From NCBI GenBank assembly GCA_964549785.1, contig CAZJXA010000194.1, forward strand, positions 1-6,359: 6,359 nt of DNA. Reading direction: 5' to 3'. Source of the DNA: JBEIUO01 sp964549785 (GTDB lineage: Bacteria > Planctomycetota > Phycisphaerae > Phycisphaerales > UBA1924). The notes beneath the pieces were generated by a model. It had not been told where the DNA came from. It saw only the letters and a list, made by a program, of their open reading frames with translations, and made no database searches. A program made the translations under genes and the position numbers. Of the stretch, positions 1 through 5,458 are shown piece after piece (position 1 is the first letter of the stretch; every line of letters begins with the position of its first letter).

Positions 1-88
1 GTGTCGGGGCGGTCGGTTGAGGATCGCTCGGTTGTTGGGCGCTGGAGACACCGGCGATGAAGAGGGTGAAAAGGATGGCGAGTTTCAT
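1..88 (-). CDS. Secreted protein of unknown function, 5' end only
   Basis: This is the N-terminus of a gene that leaves the window on the left. The ATG at 88-86 (minus strand) opens a frame of 29 codons without a stop. The first 17 residues, MKLAILFTLFIAGVSSA, form a classical signal peptide: one Lys, a hydrophobic core, and a likely signal peptidase I site after Ser-Ser-Ala. A Pro/Gln/Thr-rich stretch (QQPSDPQPTAPT) follows, as is common in linkers of exported proteins. A GAGGA at 92-96 lies just upstream, with rather short spacing of 3-4 bases. The gene starts 41 bases after the stop of the oxidoreductase on the same strand, so the two may be co-transcribed. Nothing of the mature protein is visible, so no function is offered. 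Confidence 0.7.
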   Translation of the reverse strand, partial: MKLAILFTLFIAGVSSAQQPSDPQPTAPT

Positions 89-129
89 GCGTCCTCGTGA
101 TTCGGCGGGTGGGCGGCGACGTTGATTGA

Positions 130-1434
130 TTACACCAGTTTCGTTCTTCCCGGGACCGCCACGGGCGAAATGGGCAGACTCTCGAACTCGTAGTCCCTCG
201 GCGACAGGTCCAGTGGGCTATTCAAGGCTTGGCTCCAGGTCACTTCCTGCCCCGTGTAGCACGACATGCGGCCCATGATGGCCGTGAGCGTCGATTCGGC
301 GACGCGCTTGGATTCATTGAGGCGCGGGCTGTCGCCACGGACGCTGGCGAGCAGGTTGACGTGCTCCTGCACGTAGGGGTTGCGGTTTTTGCCGCTGAAC
401 TTCCAGCCCGGTCCCTGTGTACCCCGGATCTCCGCGTAGCCGGGGTGCATCGTTATTGAGCCCTTGGTGCCGACGATCGTCTCCTCGCACCGCCCCGGAG
501 TCCCTTCGATCTGGCGGCACATGCTTGTCATGGTGCGGCCGTTCGCGTACTCGTACTCGATCGCGAAGTGGTCGAAGATGTTGCCGTACTCCTCACCGGT
601 GCGCACCTGACGGCCGCCCAAGCCCAGGCACCGCACCGGTGTTGCACCGAACGCCCAGTTCACGACGTCGAGGTTGTGGATGTGCTGCTCGCAGATGTGG
701 TCGCCGCTGAGCCAGGTGAAGTAGAGCCAGTTGCGGCACTGCCACTCCATGTCGGAGTATTCGGGCTTGCGGTTGTGAACCCAGAGGCCGCCCTGATTCC
801 AATAGCACCGGGCCGAGACGGCGTCGCCCAAGGCACCGGCACCGACCCGCTCCATCGCGGCGATATACGACGCCTCGTGCCGCCGCTGCGTCCCGGAAAC
901 CACGGAGAGTTTCCGGGTGTCGGCCAGTGCGCCCGCCTCGATGACCTTCCGAACTCCCGCCGGATCCACGGCCACCGGCTTCTCCATGAAGACATGCTTG
1001 CCAGCGTCGATCGCCGCGGCGAAGTGGATCGGCCGGAAGTGTGGGCTGGTCGCGAGGATCACGACGTTGATGTCCCCCGCCGCGAGCAACTGCCGGTACG
1101 CATCGAATCCGGTGTACCTGCGATCCTCGGGAACGGCGCTGCGGTCGCCAAATCGCTCGCGCATTTCATCGGACGAGAGTTCGCCGACCGCGCCGTCAAG
1201 CCGATCGGTGAAGAGGTCGGCAAGGGCAACGATCCGGGTCGATTCGTGGGCTTCCAGCGCATTGACGGCTGCCCCCGTGCCCCGGCCTCCGCACCCGATC
1301 ACTCCGATACGGACCTCTTCACTGCCGGCGATCCACGCCGCCCGGGCGACGGACCGCGGCGAGACCGCGGCCAAGGCCGCTAACGAGGCTGCGGATTTGA
1401 GAACTTCGCGCCGGGGAAGGGATGATTTGAGCAT
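130..1434 (-). CDS. Tat-exported Gfo/Idh/MocA family oxidoreductase
   Basis: A 434-residue NAD(P)-dependent oxidoreductase of the Gfo/Idh/MocA family, whose members usually act on sugars, inositols or their derivatives; the substrate cannot be read here. The N-terminus carries a twin-arginine signal: PRREVLK (Arg8-Arg9), a hydrophobic Ala-rich stretch (14-24) and a likely cleavage site near AxA 30-32. The mature part opens with a Rossmann strand and the dinucleotide motif GCGGRG (47-52). The family EKP motif is at 151-153, where the Lys normally contacts cofactor and substrate. The C-terminal alpha/beta domain contains GDHICEQHIHNLDVVNW (244-260), matching the conserved Asp/His segment of the active site. 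The length is normal. The ATG at 1434 is supported by AGGAG at 1444-1448 (spacing 9) and by the signal starting immediately. Tat export of the folded, cofactor-loaded enzyme is frequent in Planctomycetota. The downstream neighbour also encodes a secreted protein. Family assignment is firm; substrate is unknown. Confidence 0.95.
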   Translation of the reverse strand: MLKSSLPRREVLKSAASLAALAAVSPRSVARAAWIAGSEEVRIGVIGCGGRGTGAAVNALEAHESTRIVALADLFTDRLDGAVGELSSDEMRERFGDRSAVPEDRRYTGFDAYRQLLAAGDINVVILATSPHFRPIHFAAAIDAGKHVFMEKPVAVDPAGVRKVIEAGALADTRKLSVVSGTQRRHEASYIAAMERVGAGALGDAVSARCYWNQGGLWVHNRKPEYSDMEWQCRNWLYFTWLSGDHICEQHIHNLDVVNWAFGATPVRCLGLGGRQVRTGEEYGNIFDHFAIEYEYANGRTMTSMCRQIEGTPGRCEETIVGTKGSITMHPGYAEIRGTQGPGWKFSGKNRNPYVQEHVNLLASVRGDSPRLNESKRVAESTLTAIMGRMSCYTGQEVTWSQALNSPLDLSPRDYEFESLPISPVAVPGRTKLV

Positions 1435-1453
1435 GCCCTATGTCTCCTGAGGG

Positions 1454-1483
1454 TTGAGAGCCGAATCCCTGAGGCTACAGAAT
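1454..1483 (+). promoter_or_regulatory. Weak sigma-70-like promoter candidate ahead of the HTH gene
   Basis: TTGAGA (1454-1459) and CAGAAT (1478-1483) are spaced by 18 bases and match the -35 and -10 consensus at five and four of six positions. They lie in the 195-base divergent gap between the oxidoreductase and the HTH gene and point toward the HTH gene, implying a leader of about 140 bases. Apart from this and the ribosome-binding sites, I see no conspicuous repeat or RNA structure in 1435-1629. In GC-rich DNA such a match can be chance. Confidence 0.2.
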
Positions 1484-1620
1484 ACTCGAAATCGCTCCGG
1501 CGGGCTGCCGGGCCCTCTTGCAACGGGCGTAAATCGCTGCGCTCGCTTCATTTGGCGCGGCAATCGACCGATAGGAGCCGGGATAGGTTGGTCGTCCCGA
1601 CCGGGGAGTGAGACACGGCC

Positions 1621-1624
1621 GGAG
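1621..1624 (+). promoter_or_regulatory. Ribosome-binding site that favours the 1630 start of the HTH gene
   Basis: GGAG is followed by five bases and then the ATG at 1630. The later in-frame ATG at 1663, which is where the conserved domain begins, has no comparable purine tract at the right distance, so translation from 1630 is preferred. Confidence 0.5.
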
Positions 1625-1629
1625 TGTGC

Positions 1630-1848
1630 ATGCGCCCGAATGGTCCAGAGTCCGCGGTCCCGATGAAGCGATTCTTTACGACCGGTGAGGTCGCGAAGTT
1701 GTGCGGGCTGAGCCAGCAGACGGTGATCCGCTGCTTCGACGACGGTCGGCTCTCCGGCTTCAAGGTACCTGGTTCAAAGTTCCGTCGTGTGCCGCGGGAG
1801 GATCTCCTGCGGTTCTTGCGTGCGCGTCCGCTCCGCAGCGCGGCGTAA
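1630..1848 (+). CDS. Small excisionase/MerR-like helix-turn-helix DNA-binding protein
   Basis: A 72-residue protein made almost entirely of one winged HTH domain of the excisionase/MerR type (HTH_17-like). After an 11-residue leader, the domain reads FFTTGEVAKLCGLSQQTVIRC, with the recognition helix around SQQTVIRCFDDG, then a wing and closing strand ending in GSKFRRVPREDLLRFL. From memory, near-identical domains occur in Planctomycetota at the N-terminus of response-regulator-like proteins, where a receiver follows directly. Here the frame stops at TAA 1846-1848 and the receiver-like protein begins 120 bases later in the same frame. It could bind DNA alone, or act with that downstream protein as its sensory partner. 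The start at 1630 is chosen for its GGAG; 1663 (61 residues) is the alternative. No integrase or phage genes are nearby, so a role as a true excisionase is unlikely. Confidence 0.85.
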   Translation: MRPNGPESAVPMKRFFTTGEVAKLCGLSQQTVIRCFDDGRLSGFKVPGSKFRRVPREDLLRFLRARPLRSAA

Positions 1849-1957
1849 AAACCCCGCGTGCGGCGCTTTCAACGGCAACTTCAATGAATCCGCCCGGGTG
1901 AACCGCCGATCCGGTATCCGACGGTTGCGTCGGTCGCAGCGCGTGTGACGCGGCGGC

Positions 1958-1962
1958 GAGGG
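1958..1962 (+). promoter_or_regulatory. Ribosome-binding site that favours the 1969 start
   Basis: GAGGG sits six bases before the ATG at 1969. The upstream in-frame GTG at 1945 has no such tract, and the downstream ATG at 1996 has a GAGGG at 1981-1985 but with a 10-base spacing. The 1969 start is therefore the best supported, with 1996 a real alternative. Confidence 0.5.
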
Positions 1963-1968
1963 TGCCAC

Positions 1969-3078
1969 ATGAACGGCAACGAGGGACGAGCGGGTATGAA
2001 ATCAAAAGAACAGGTCCTGTACACCCCCACGGATCGTCCGCTTGTGATCGTCGTGGAAGACGCGGGCAGCCGGGCCTCGGCCCGGTTGCGCAAGGTGCTC
2101 GACGACGCGGATTTTCTGTCCGGCCCGATCGATCTTCCGCACGGCCCGGCCGATGCGGTCCCGGACGCCGTGCTTGTCATTGATGCGAGCCGGTACGCGG
2201 CGGAGAAGGTGAACGCGCTGGGACCCACCAACGCGTTGGCGAGTCGTGTGGTCTTGATCACCGCCAAGCGTGACGCGGCGGCGCTGGTCGCGGCGTTGCG
2301 TGCGGGCGTGTCGGATGTCGTGGCCCTGAGTGAGCCGAATTTTGAGGAGTCGCTTCACGACGCCGTCGGCCGCATCTGGCACAAGATTGTGCGGGCCGCG
2401 GAGCGGCGGGCGACGAAACGGGCGGTTGAAGCGCGTCGGAAGAGCGACGCCGCGGCCCAGCGTCGGCTGCTGGCGCAGACCAAGAACTTGTGCGCCGACC
2501 TGGCGGAAACGTGCCGGGGGATGGGCACGGAGTTGGCGGCGATCGCGCTGGCGAGCGAAGTCAACGCCTTGTTCCGGCAAGAGTTGGATATGGACGGACT
2601 GTTGCGCACGGCTCTCGAGTTCACGCTGCGGAAGGTCGGGCCGACGAACGCGGCCGTCTTCCTTAGAAACAGTTGCGAGGACTTTGAGGTGGGTGCCTAC
2701 GCGAATTACGACGCCCCGCGCGAAGTTTCGGAAGAGATGCTGGGACGGATGGCGAGTGCGTTGCCCGGGGTGCTGGGTTGCAAGCCAGATCCGCTGCGGG
2801 CCGAAACCACGGAGACGATCGGCGAGGCGCTCGGTGAAATGCCGGACGGCCTGCGTGAGTCGGCGCTCTTGGCCGTCGGCTGTGGGTCCGGCACCGAGCC
2901 CGCGGCGATGATCGCCTTGTTCCGGGATCGGCGGCAGGGGTTCGGAGAGACGGCGGTGAGAACACTGCGGATCGTGGGACGGGTGTTCGGTGAGCAAACC
3001 GCAAGGATCCGAAAAACTCAGATGCGGCATCTTGCCAGCACCGACTGGCTGGGCGCCAACGACCCGGACTTTGGGTAA
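1969..3078 (+). CDS. Degenerate receiver-like domain plus GAF-like domain protein
   Basis: A 369-residue, probably cytoplasmic signalling protein. Residues about 24-135 follow the receiver pattern: a first strand ending in an acidic pair (VIVVED, Glu30-Asp31), a strand VLVIDAS whose Asp72 sits at the phosphoacceptor position, VVLITA with Thr98 at the switch position, and the helix ALRAGVSDVV. The usual Lys-Pro after the fifth strand is missing; the sequence reads ALSEP (119-123), so this may be a pseudo-receiver. A charged helical stretch (about 136-190, rich in Arg, Glu and Ala, likely coiled coil) leads to a GAF-like domain (about 195-360) with TNAAVFLRN, GAYANYD and AMIALFRDRR strands and a closing helix. 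I recall similar receiver-GAF proteins in Planctomycetota. There is no HTH or enzymatic output domain, so output may run through the HTH protein encoded upstream. Ligand and partner are unknown. Translation may extend from GTG 1945 or begin at 1996. Confidence 0.8.
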   Translation: MNGNEGRAGMKSKEQVLYTPTDRPLVIVVEDAGSRASARLRKVLDDADFLSGPIDLPHGPADAVPDAVLVIDASRYAAEKVNALGPTNALASRVVLITAKRDAAALVAALRAGVSDVVALSEPNFEESLHDAVGRIWHKIVRAAERRATKRAVEARRKSDAAAQRRLLAQTKNLCADLAETCRGMGTELAAIALASEVNALFRQELDMDGLLRTALEFTLRKVGPTNAAVFLRNSCEDFEVGAYANYDAPREVSEEMLGRMASALPGVLGCKPDPLRAETTETIGEALGEMPDGLRESALLAVGCGSGTEPAAMIALFRDRRQGFGETAVRTLRIVGRVFGEQTARIRKTQMRHLASTDWLGANDPDFG

Positions 3079-3108
3079 GAGCCCGGCTTGGCAGCGGAAG
3101 ATCCCGGG

Positions 3109-3144
3109 GGTTCCCGTTCCCAAGGCACTTCTGGGAAGGAAACC
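3109..3144. terminator. Imperfect hairpin between converging genes, possible bidirectional terminator
   Basis: GGTTCCCGTTCCCA (3109-3122) can pair with TGGGAAGGAAACC (3132-3144) over 12 base pairs, with one C-A mismatch, one bulged G and a nine-base loop. It starts 31 bases past the stop of the GAF protein (plus) and ends 49 bases past the stop of the small protein (minus), the usual place for a shared terminator. There is no T-run on either side, so it is not a textbook intrinsic terminator. It could instead protect RNA 3' ends. The rest of 3079-3192 shows nothing notable. Confidence 0.4.
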
Positions 3145-3192
3145 GACAGACCGCTCAGGAAACAAACTGATCGCAGGGCGGACGTGGAGCAG

Positions 3193-3447
3193 TCAGGCCC
3201 GGCGCGCAGCTGCACGACCCTTCGATCGGACAGCCTCGACGCGCTGCTGAGCGGGCACTTCGGGTGCGGCGTTCAATGCTGCCAAGACACGATCTTCAGA
3301 CCTGAACAGTTGTTCGAGCACCGTGGCTCGGGCACGAAAAACGCTGTCCGAAACCAGATTCTGCTTGAATTGTTCGGCGGCGGGCGAGCCCACACCGGCT
3401 GCTTTAAGAATATTCGCGAACTCGATAATCGGGGATGTTTTACTCAA
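3193..3447 (-). CDS. Small protein of unknown function with a TTG start
   Basis: I do not recognise this 84-residue protein. It starts at TTG 3447-3445, chosen because a strong GGAGG (3454-3458) sits six bases upstream; the longer frame from 3531 (TTG) lacks this support. It begins MSKTSPIIEFANILKAAGVG and is mostly predicted helix: an amphipathic segment (6-17), a second helix around FKQNLVSDSVFRARATVLEQLF (27-48), then EDRVLAALNAA. It ends in a basic Arg/Ala tail (74-84). There is no signal peptide, membrane segment or Cys. It lies 95 bases behind the sigma-like gene on the same strand and is probably co-transcribed. A small helical protein behind a sigma factor could be a regulator of it, but nothing in the sequence proves that. 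The good ribosome-binding site and position make it more likely real than a chance frame. Confidence 0.6.
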   Translation of the reverse strand: MSKTSPIIEFANILKAAGVGSPAAEQFKQNLVSDSVFRARATVLEQLFRSEDRVLAALNAAPEVPAQQRVEAVRSKGRAAARRA

Positions 3448-3453
3448 AAGAGA

Positions 3454-3458
3454 CCTCC
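3454..3458 (-). promoter_or_regulatory. Strong ribosome-binding site for the TTG start at 3447
   Basis: Read on the minus strand this is GGAGG followed by six bases and TTG. It is among the best Shine-Dalgarno matches in the window. It sits inside the longer open frame that begins at 3531, and so argues for the shorter 84-residue product. Confidence 0.6.
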
Positions 3459-3542
3459 AAAGGCGTGCTGGTTCAATGGGAGAGAGCGCCGCAGCGGCGT
3501 GTGTCAGCGCGGTTCTCGAAACAATTCGCAAAATAGTGCGAT

Positions 3543-4085
3543 CTACTCCGAAAAAGCCCCGAGGCGATCAAGGATGCGGTTCAAGCGGGTGTTGACGGAT
3601 TGCCTTCGGACGCCGAGTGTATCGGCGATCTGACTTTGACTCATCCCCCGCAGGATCAGCACGATAAAATCCTTGTCCTCCTGCGAGAGGGCCGCGACCA
3701 TGTTGGCGAGTCGGATTCGATCCTCCTTACGAATCGACGATTCGGTCGCGTCGTCGAGGGCCCAATCGCGTGGCAGGGCTCGCAGGGAGCGTTGCTTGGC
3801 GCGAAGACGCGCTGCCCGAATCCCCGCGTTGACCACCGACTTCCGGAGGTAGGCTTCAAAAGCCTTGGAGTCGTCGAATCGGTCGAACCAGCGAGGATCC
3901 GCGATCGCCCGATCCTCGAACCAATCGATGACCAATGCCGCGGCGTCGGCCCGAAACCATGCTGCAACGTGTCCCCTTGCCAGTCGATCAACTGCTTCAA
4001 GAAAAACGGTTCCAGCGACATAGTCCGGGGCGTTCAATGGCGGCCACAGGCCGTCAAACTCGGATGCCGGGTTACGAGAAACCAT
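3543..4085 (-). CDS. ECF-like sigma-70 family RNA polymerase sigma factor
   Basis: A 180-residue protein with the two-part build of small sigma factors. Residues about 40-100 resemble region 2: ADAAALVIDWFEDRAI matches the 'DAEDLVQEvF' helix loosely, and AFEAYLRKSVVNAGIRAARLRAKQR matches the 2.3/2.4 helix with its Trp replaced by Tyr. Residues about 121-175 form region 4: LANMVAALSQEDKDFIVLILRGMSQSQIADTLGVRRQSVNTRLNRIL, a clear HTH (recognition helix near 159-170). The acidic residues usual in the DAEDLVQ motif are only partly kept, so it is a divergent member. The ATG at 4085 is chosen because a start at 4157 would overlap the upstream membrane gene by 68 bases and add an unlikely N-terminus. 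The stop of the membrane gene lies only four bases upstream, which suggests translational coupling. The shine-dalgarno match is weak. No recognisable anti-sigma domain is present nearby. Its target promoters are unknown; a LuxR-like HTH regulator is the alternative reading. Confidence 0.8.
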   Translation of the reverse strand: MVSRNPASEFDGLWPPLNAPDYVAGTVFLEAVDRLARGHVAAWFRADAAALVIDWFEDRAIADPRWFDRFDDSKAFEAYLRKSVVNAGIRAARLRAKQRSLRALPRDWALDDATESSIRKEDRIRLANMVAALSQEDKDFIVLILRGMSQSQIADTLGVRRQSVNTRLNRILDRLGAFSE

Positions 4086-4089
4086 CGGC

Positions 4090-4500
4090 CTAGGTTCCCT
4101 TGAGTTTGTCCAATAGCGATTCGAGTTCTTTGGCCGAGGTCGGATCCCGCGGATCAAGTTTCCCCGTCAACGCCCGTTCGGCGATTTTCCGATGCTTCGG
4201 GGGCATCTTTAAGAGCGCACGAATCTGCTGCGCCTCACGAAACTCCAAATACACGAAGACTCCCGCAAAGCCGGGGAAAACGCCCAGCACCATTCCGATC
4301 ACCGCGTCACGGCCGAGAAGGGCCAAGAGCGCACCTGCAACTCCCGCACCCAAAAGGCTGACCAGTGTCGACCGGAGCAGACTCAGCCGGCGTTCCGGCG
4401 AGATCTTGAGACGGAACACCGGATGCAGGAAAAGACAGACCAGCACTCCGGCGAAGAGCCCAAACGAGAGTCCGGAAATCAATACCATAAAGTGGGTCAT
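4090..4500 (-). CDS. Small membrane protein with a charged C-terminal tail
   Basis: A 136-residue protein I cannot place in a named family. Three hydrophobic helices are visible at about 5-26, 45-62 and 66-85, the second and third separated by a short Gly-Arg-Asp turn. Between the first and second is a basic loop (RLKISPERRLSLLR, 30-43), and positive charge there suggests a cytoplasmic loop. The last 50 residues are hydrophilic and probably helical (KMPPKHRKIAERALTG, then AKELESLLDKLKGT). There is no signal peptide beyond the first helix and no catalytic motif. The ATG at 4500 has only a weak ribosome-binding site; Met5 is an alternative. The stop is four bases before the sigma-like gene, so the two are very likely co-transcribed. 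A membrane partner for the sigma factor is conceivable, but it lacks any anti-sigma domain I can recognise. Confidence 0.75.
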   Translation of the reverse strand: MTHFMVLISGLSFGLFAGVLVCLFLHPVFRLKISPERRLSLLRSTLVSLLGAGVAGALLALLGRDAVIGMVLGVFPGFAGVFVYLEFREAQQIRALLKMPPKHRKIAERALTGKLDPRDPTSAKELESLLDKLKGT

Positions 4501-4568
4501 AGTACCGTCGTTAACCTAAACGACCCGAAGGGCATTTGTCGATATCCAGGCGATCGTGGCGATTCCTG

Positions 4569-4574
4569 TGTCAA
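4569..4574 (-). promoter_or_regulatory. Perfect -35-like hexamer ahead of the membrane/sigma unit
   Basis: Read on the minus strand this is TTGACA, 68 bases before the ATG at 4500. No convincing -10 lies 16-18 bases further on: the sequence there is GCCTGG, and the nearest AT-rich hexamer, GATATC (4541-4546), is 22 bases away. It may be chance or belong to a non-housekeeping promoter. The remainder of 4501-4670 is otherwise unremarkable apart from the hairpin at 4620-4634. Confidence 0.2.
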
Positions 4575-4619
4575 AACTGTTCCGGCGGATCACGGGGTGA
4601 GTACCTTGCGCGCCTCAGG

Positions 4620-4634
4620 CCCGCGCTCGGCGGG
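4620..4634 (-). terminator. Short GC hairpin after the YCII lipoprotein gene
   Basis: CCCGC (4620-4624) and GCGGG (4630-4634) form a five-pair all-GC stem with a five-base loop, starting 36 bases past the lipoprotein stop on the minus strand. No T-run follows. The position fits a terminator separating that gene from the membrane/sigma unit, but so short a stem is common in GC-rich DNA. Confidence 0.2.
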
Positions 4635-4670
4635 ATGAGGAGATGAATCGGAACTCGCGGGTCGGCCGCG

Positions 4671-5408
4671 TCATCGGCGGGCGGCTTCGGGCAAGCGGAC
4701 ATGCGACGCCGTACTAAACCAGCCGTCGATTACGCACGGACCCGACGCGGCGGCGGGAAGAGCGTTGCGAACCGATGCTGGTTCGGTGGCATCCACCACG
4801 ATGACGCCGCCGTTCCCATCGCCATCGGTGAAGCGGCCCTGCCAGACGATCGTGAAGCGTGATTCACGAACTGCGCGGGCAGCGCGTTCAACGTCTGCCG
4901 CGGTCAAGATGACGTATGCCCGCATCAGCGTTGGCGGGGCGGTCGCATCGGACGCGGACGCCGCCTGTTCGGCCTCGAGCGCCCGGTAGAGCGCCAGCGA
5001 TTGCCGCAACGTGCTGGAGGCCTGCATGGGGCGGACTCGCGCCGCGAATTCGCCGCTGATCACGCCGGGGTCGGTAGCGACCAGCGCGCCCGCCATCGCC
5101 GGGTCGGAGATGTCAAGGACGAAGAGGCCGCGCCAGGTCGGGTCGGTCGGGTTGCCGAACGGTCCGGCCATCAGAAGTTCACCGGTTTCCACGAGCCGGT
5201 TGATGTTGGCCATGTGTCCCCGGAACATCGCCTGCCGTTCGTCCTTGGTGCCCGAGCCGCTGTTCGGGCCGCTGACGAGGGTTACCAAGGTGTAGGACGC
5301 GTTGCCGGGGTCATCGCGCTGCGGACGGGCGGATGCGCAGCCGGTCAGAGCGAGAGTGAGCCCCAGAAGGCCAACGAGCACCGCGGCGAAAGGATGACGG
5401 TTCGGCAT
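4671..5408 (-). CDS. Lipoprotein with an YCII-like domain and a degenerate second copy
   Basis: A 245-residue exported lipoprotein. The N-terminus has a basic start, a hydrophobic core and the lipobox LTGC (Cys24 is the lipidation site). Residues about 38-127 form an YCII (YciI-like) domain, a dimeric ferredoxin-like fold: GHMANINRLVETGELLMAGPF contains the conserved His65 and Gly82-Pro83, and LVATDPGVISGEFAARVRP contains the Asp113-Pro114 motif near the end. After an Ala-rich linker (about 138-159), residues 161-232 repeat the strand-helix-strand pattern (MRAYVILTA ... FTIVWQGRF ... GGVIVVDATEPASVRNAL ... CVIDGWF) but lack the His and Gly-Pro, suggesting an inactive second copy. YCII proteins are usually cytoplasmic and of poorly known function, so a membrane-anchored tandem form is unusual. 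The ATG at 5408 is chosen because the lipoprotein signal begins there; the frame upstream to 5660 overlaps the divergent gene and is spurious. Confidence 0.85.
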   Translation of the reverse strand: MPNRHPFAAVLVGLLGLTLALTGCASARPQRDDPGNASYTLVTLVSGPNSGSGTKDERQAMFRGHMANINRLVETGELLMAGPFGNPTDPTWRGLFVLDISDPAMAGALVATDPGVISGEFAARVRPMQASSTLRQSLALYRALEAEQAASASDATAPPTLMRAYVILTAADVERAARAVRESRFTIVWQGRFTDGDGNGGVIVVDATEPASVRNALPAAASGPCVIDGWFSTASHVRLPEAARR

Positions 5409-5458
5409 CGTCTCAGTGTACAGGACTTTCCTCGCGTGAACCACGGTAGACTTATCGC

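Noticed and set aside
568..1383. A 271-codon open frame on the plus strand
   Set aside because: It lies entirely antisense to the well-supported Gfo/Idh/MocA gene and its product has no domain pattern; long antisense frames are common at this GC content.
1630..1848. Phage or integrative-element excisionase
   Set aside because: The fold resembles excisionases, but there is no integrase, attachment-site repeat, tRNA or other mobile gene nearby, and the closest resemblance I recall is to planctomycete response-regulator HTH domains.
2002..3165. A 387-codon open frame on the minus strand, longer than the GAF protein opposite it
   Set aside because: It is a shadow of the plus-strand gene: the product is rich in Arg, His, Gln and Pro with no recognisable domain, while the opposite frame has clear receiver-like and GAF-like patterns and a ribosome-binding site.
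3448..3531. A 28-residue N-terminal extension of the small protein from TTG 3531
   Set aside because: No ribosome-binding site supports 3531, whereas TTG 3447 has GGAGG at ideal spacing.
4086..4157. A 24-residue N-terminal extension of the sigma-like protein
   Set aside because: It overlaps the end of the membrane protein gene and has no sigma-like sequence; the ATG at 4085 gives a clean four-base gap.
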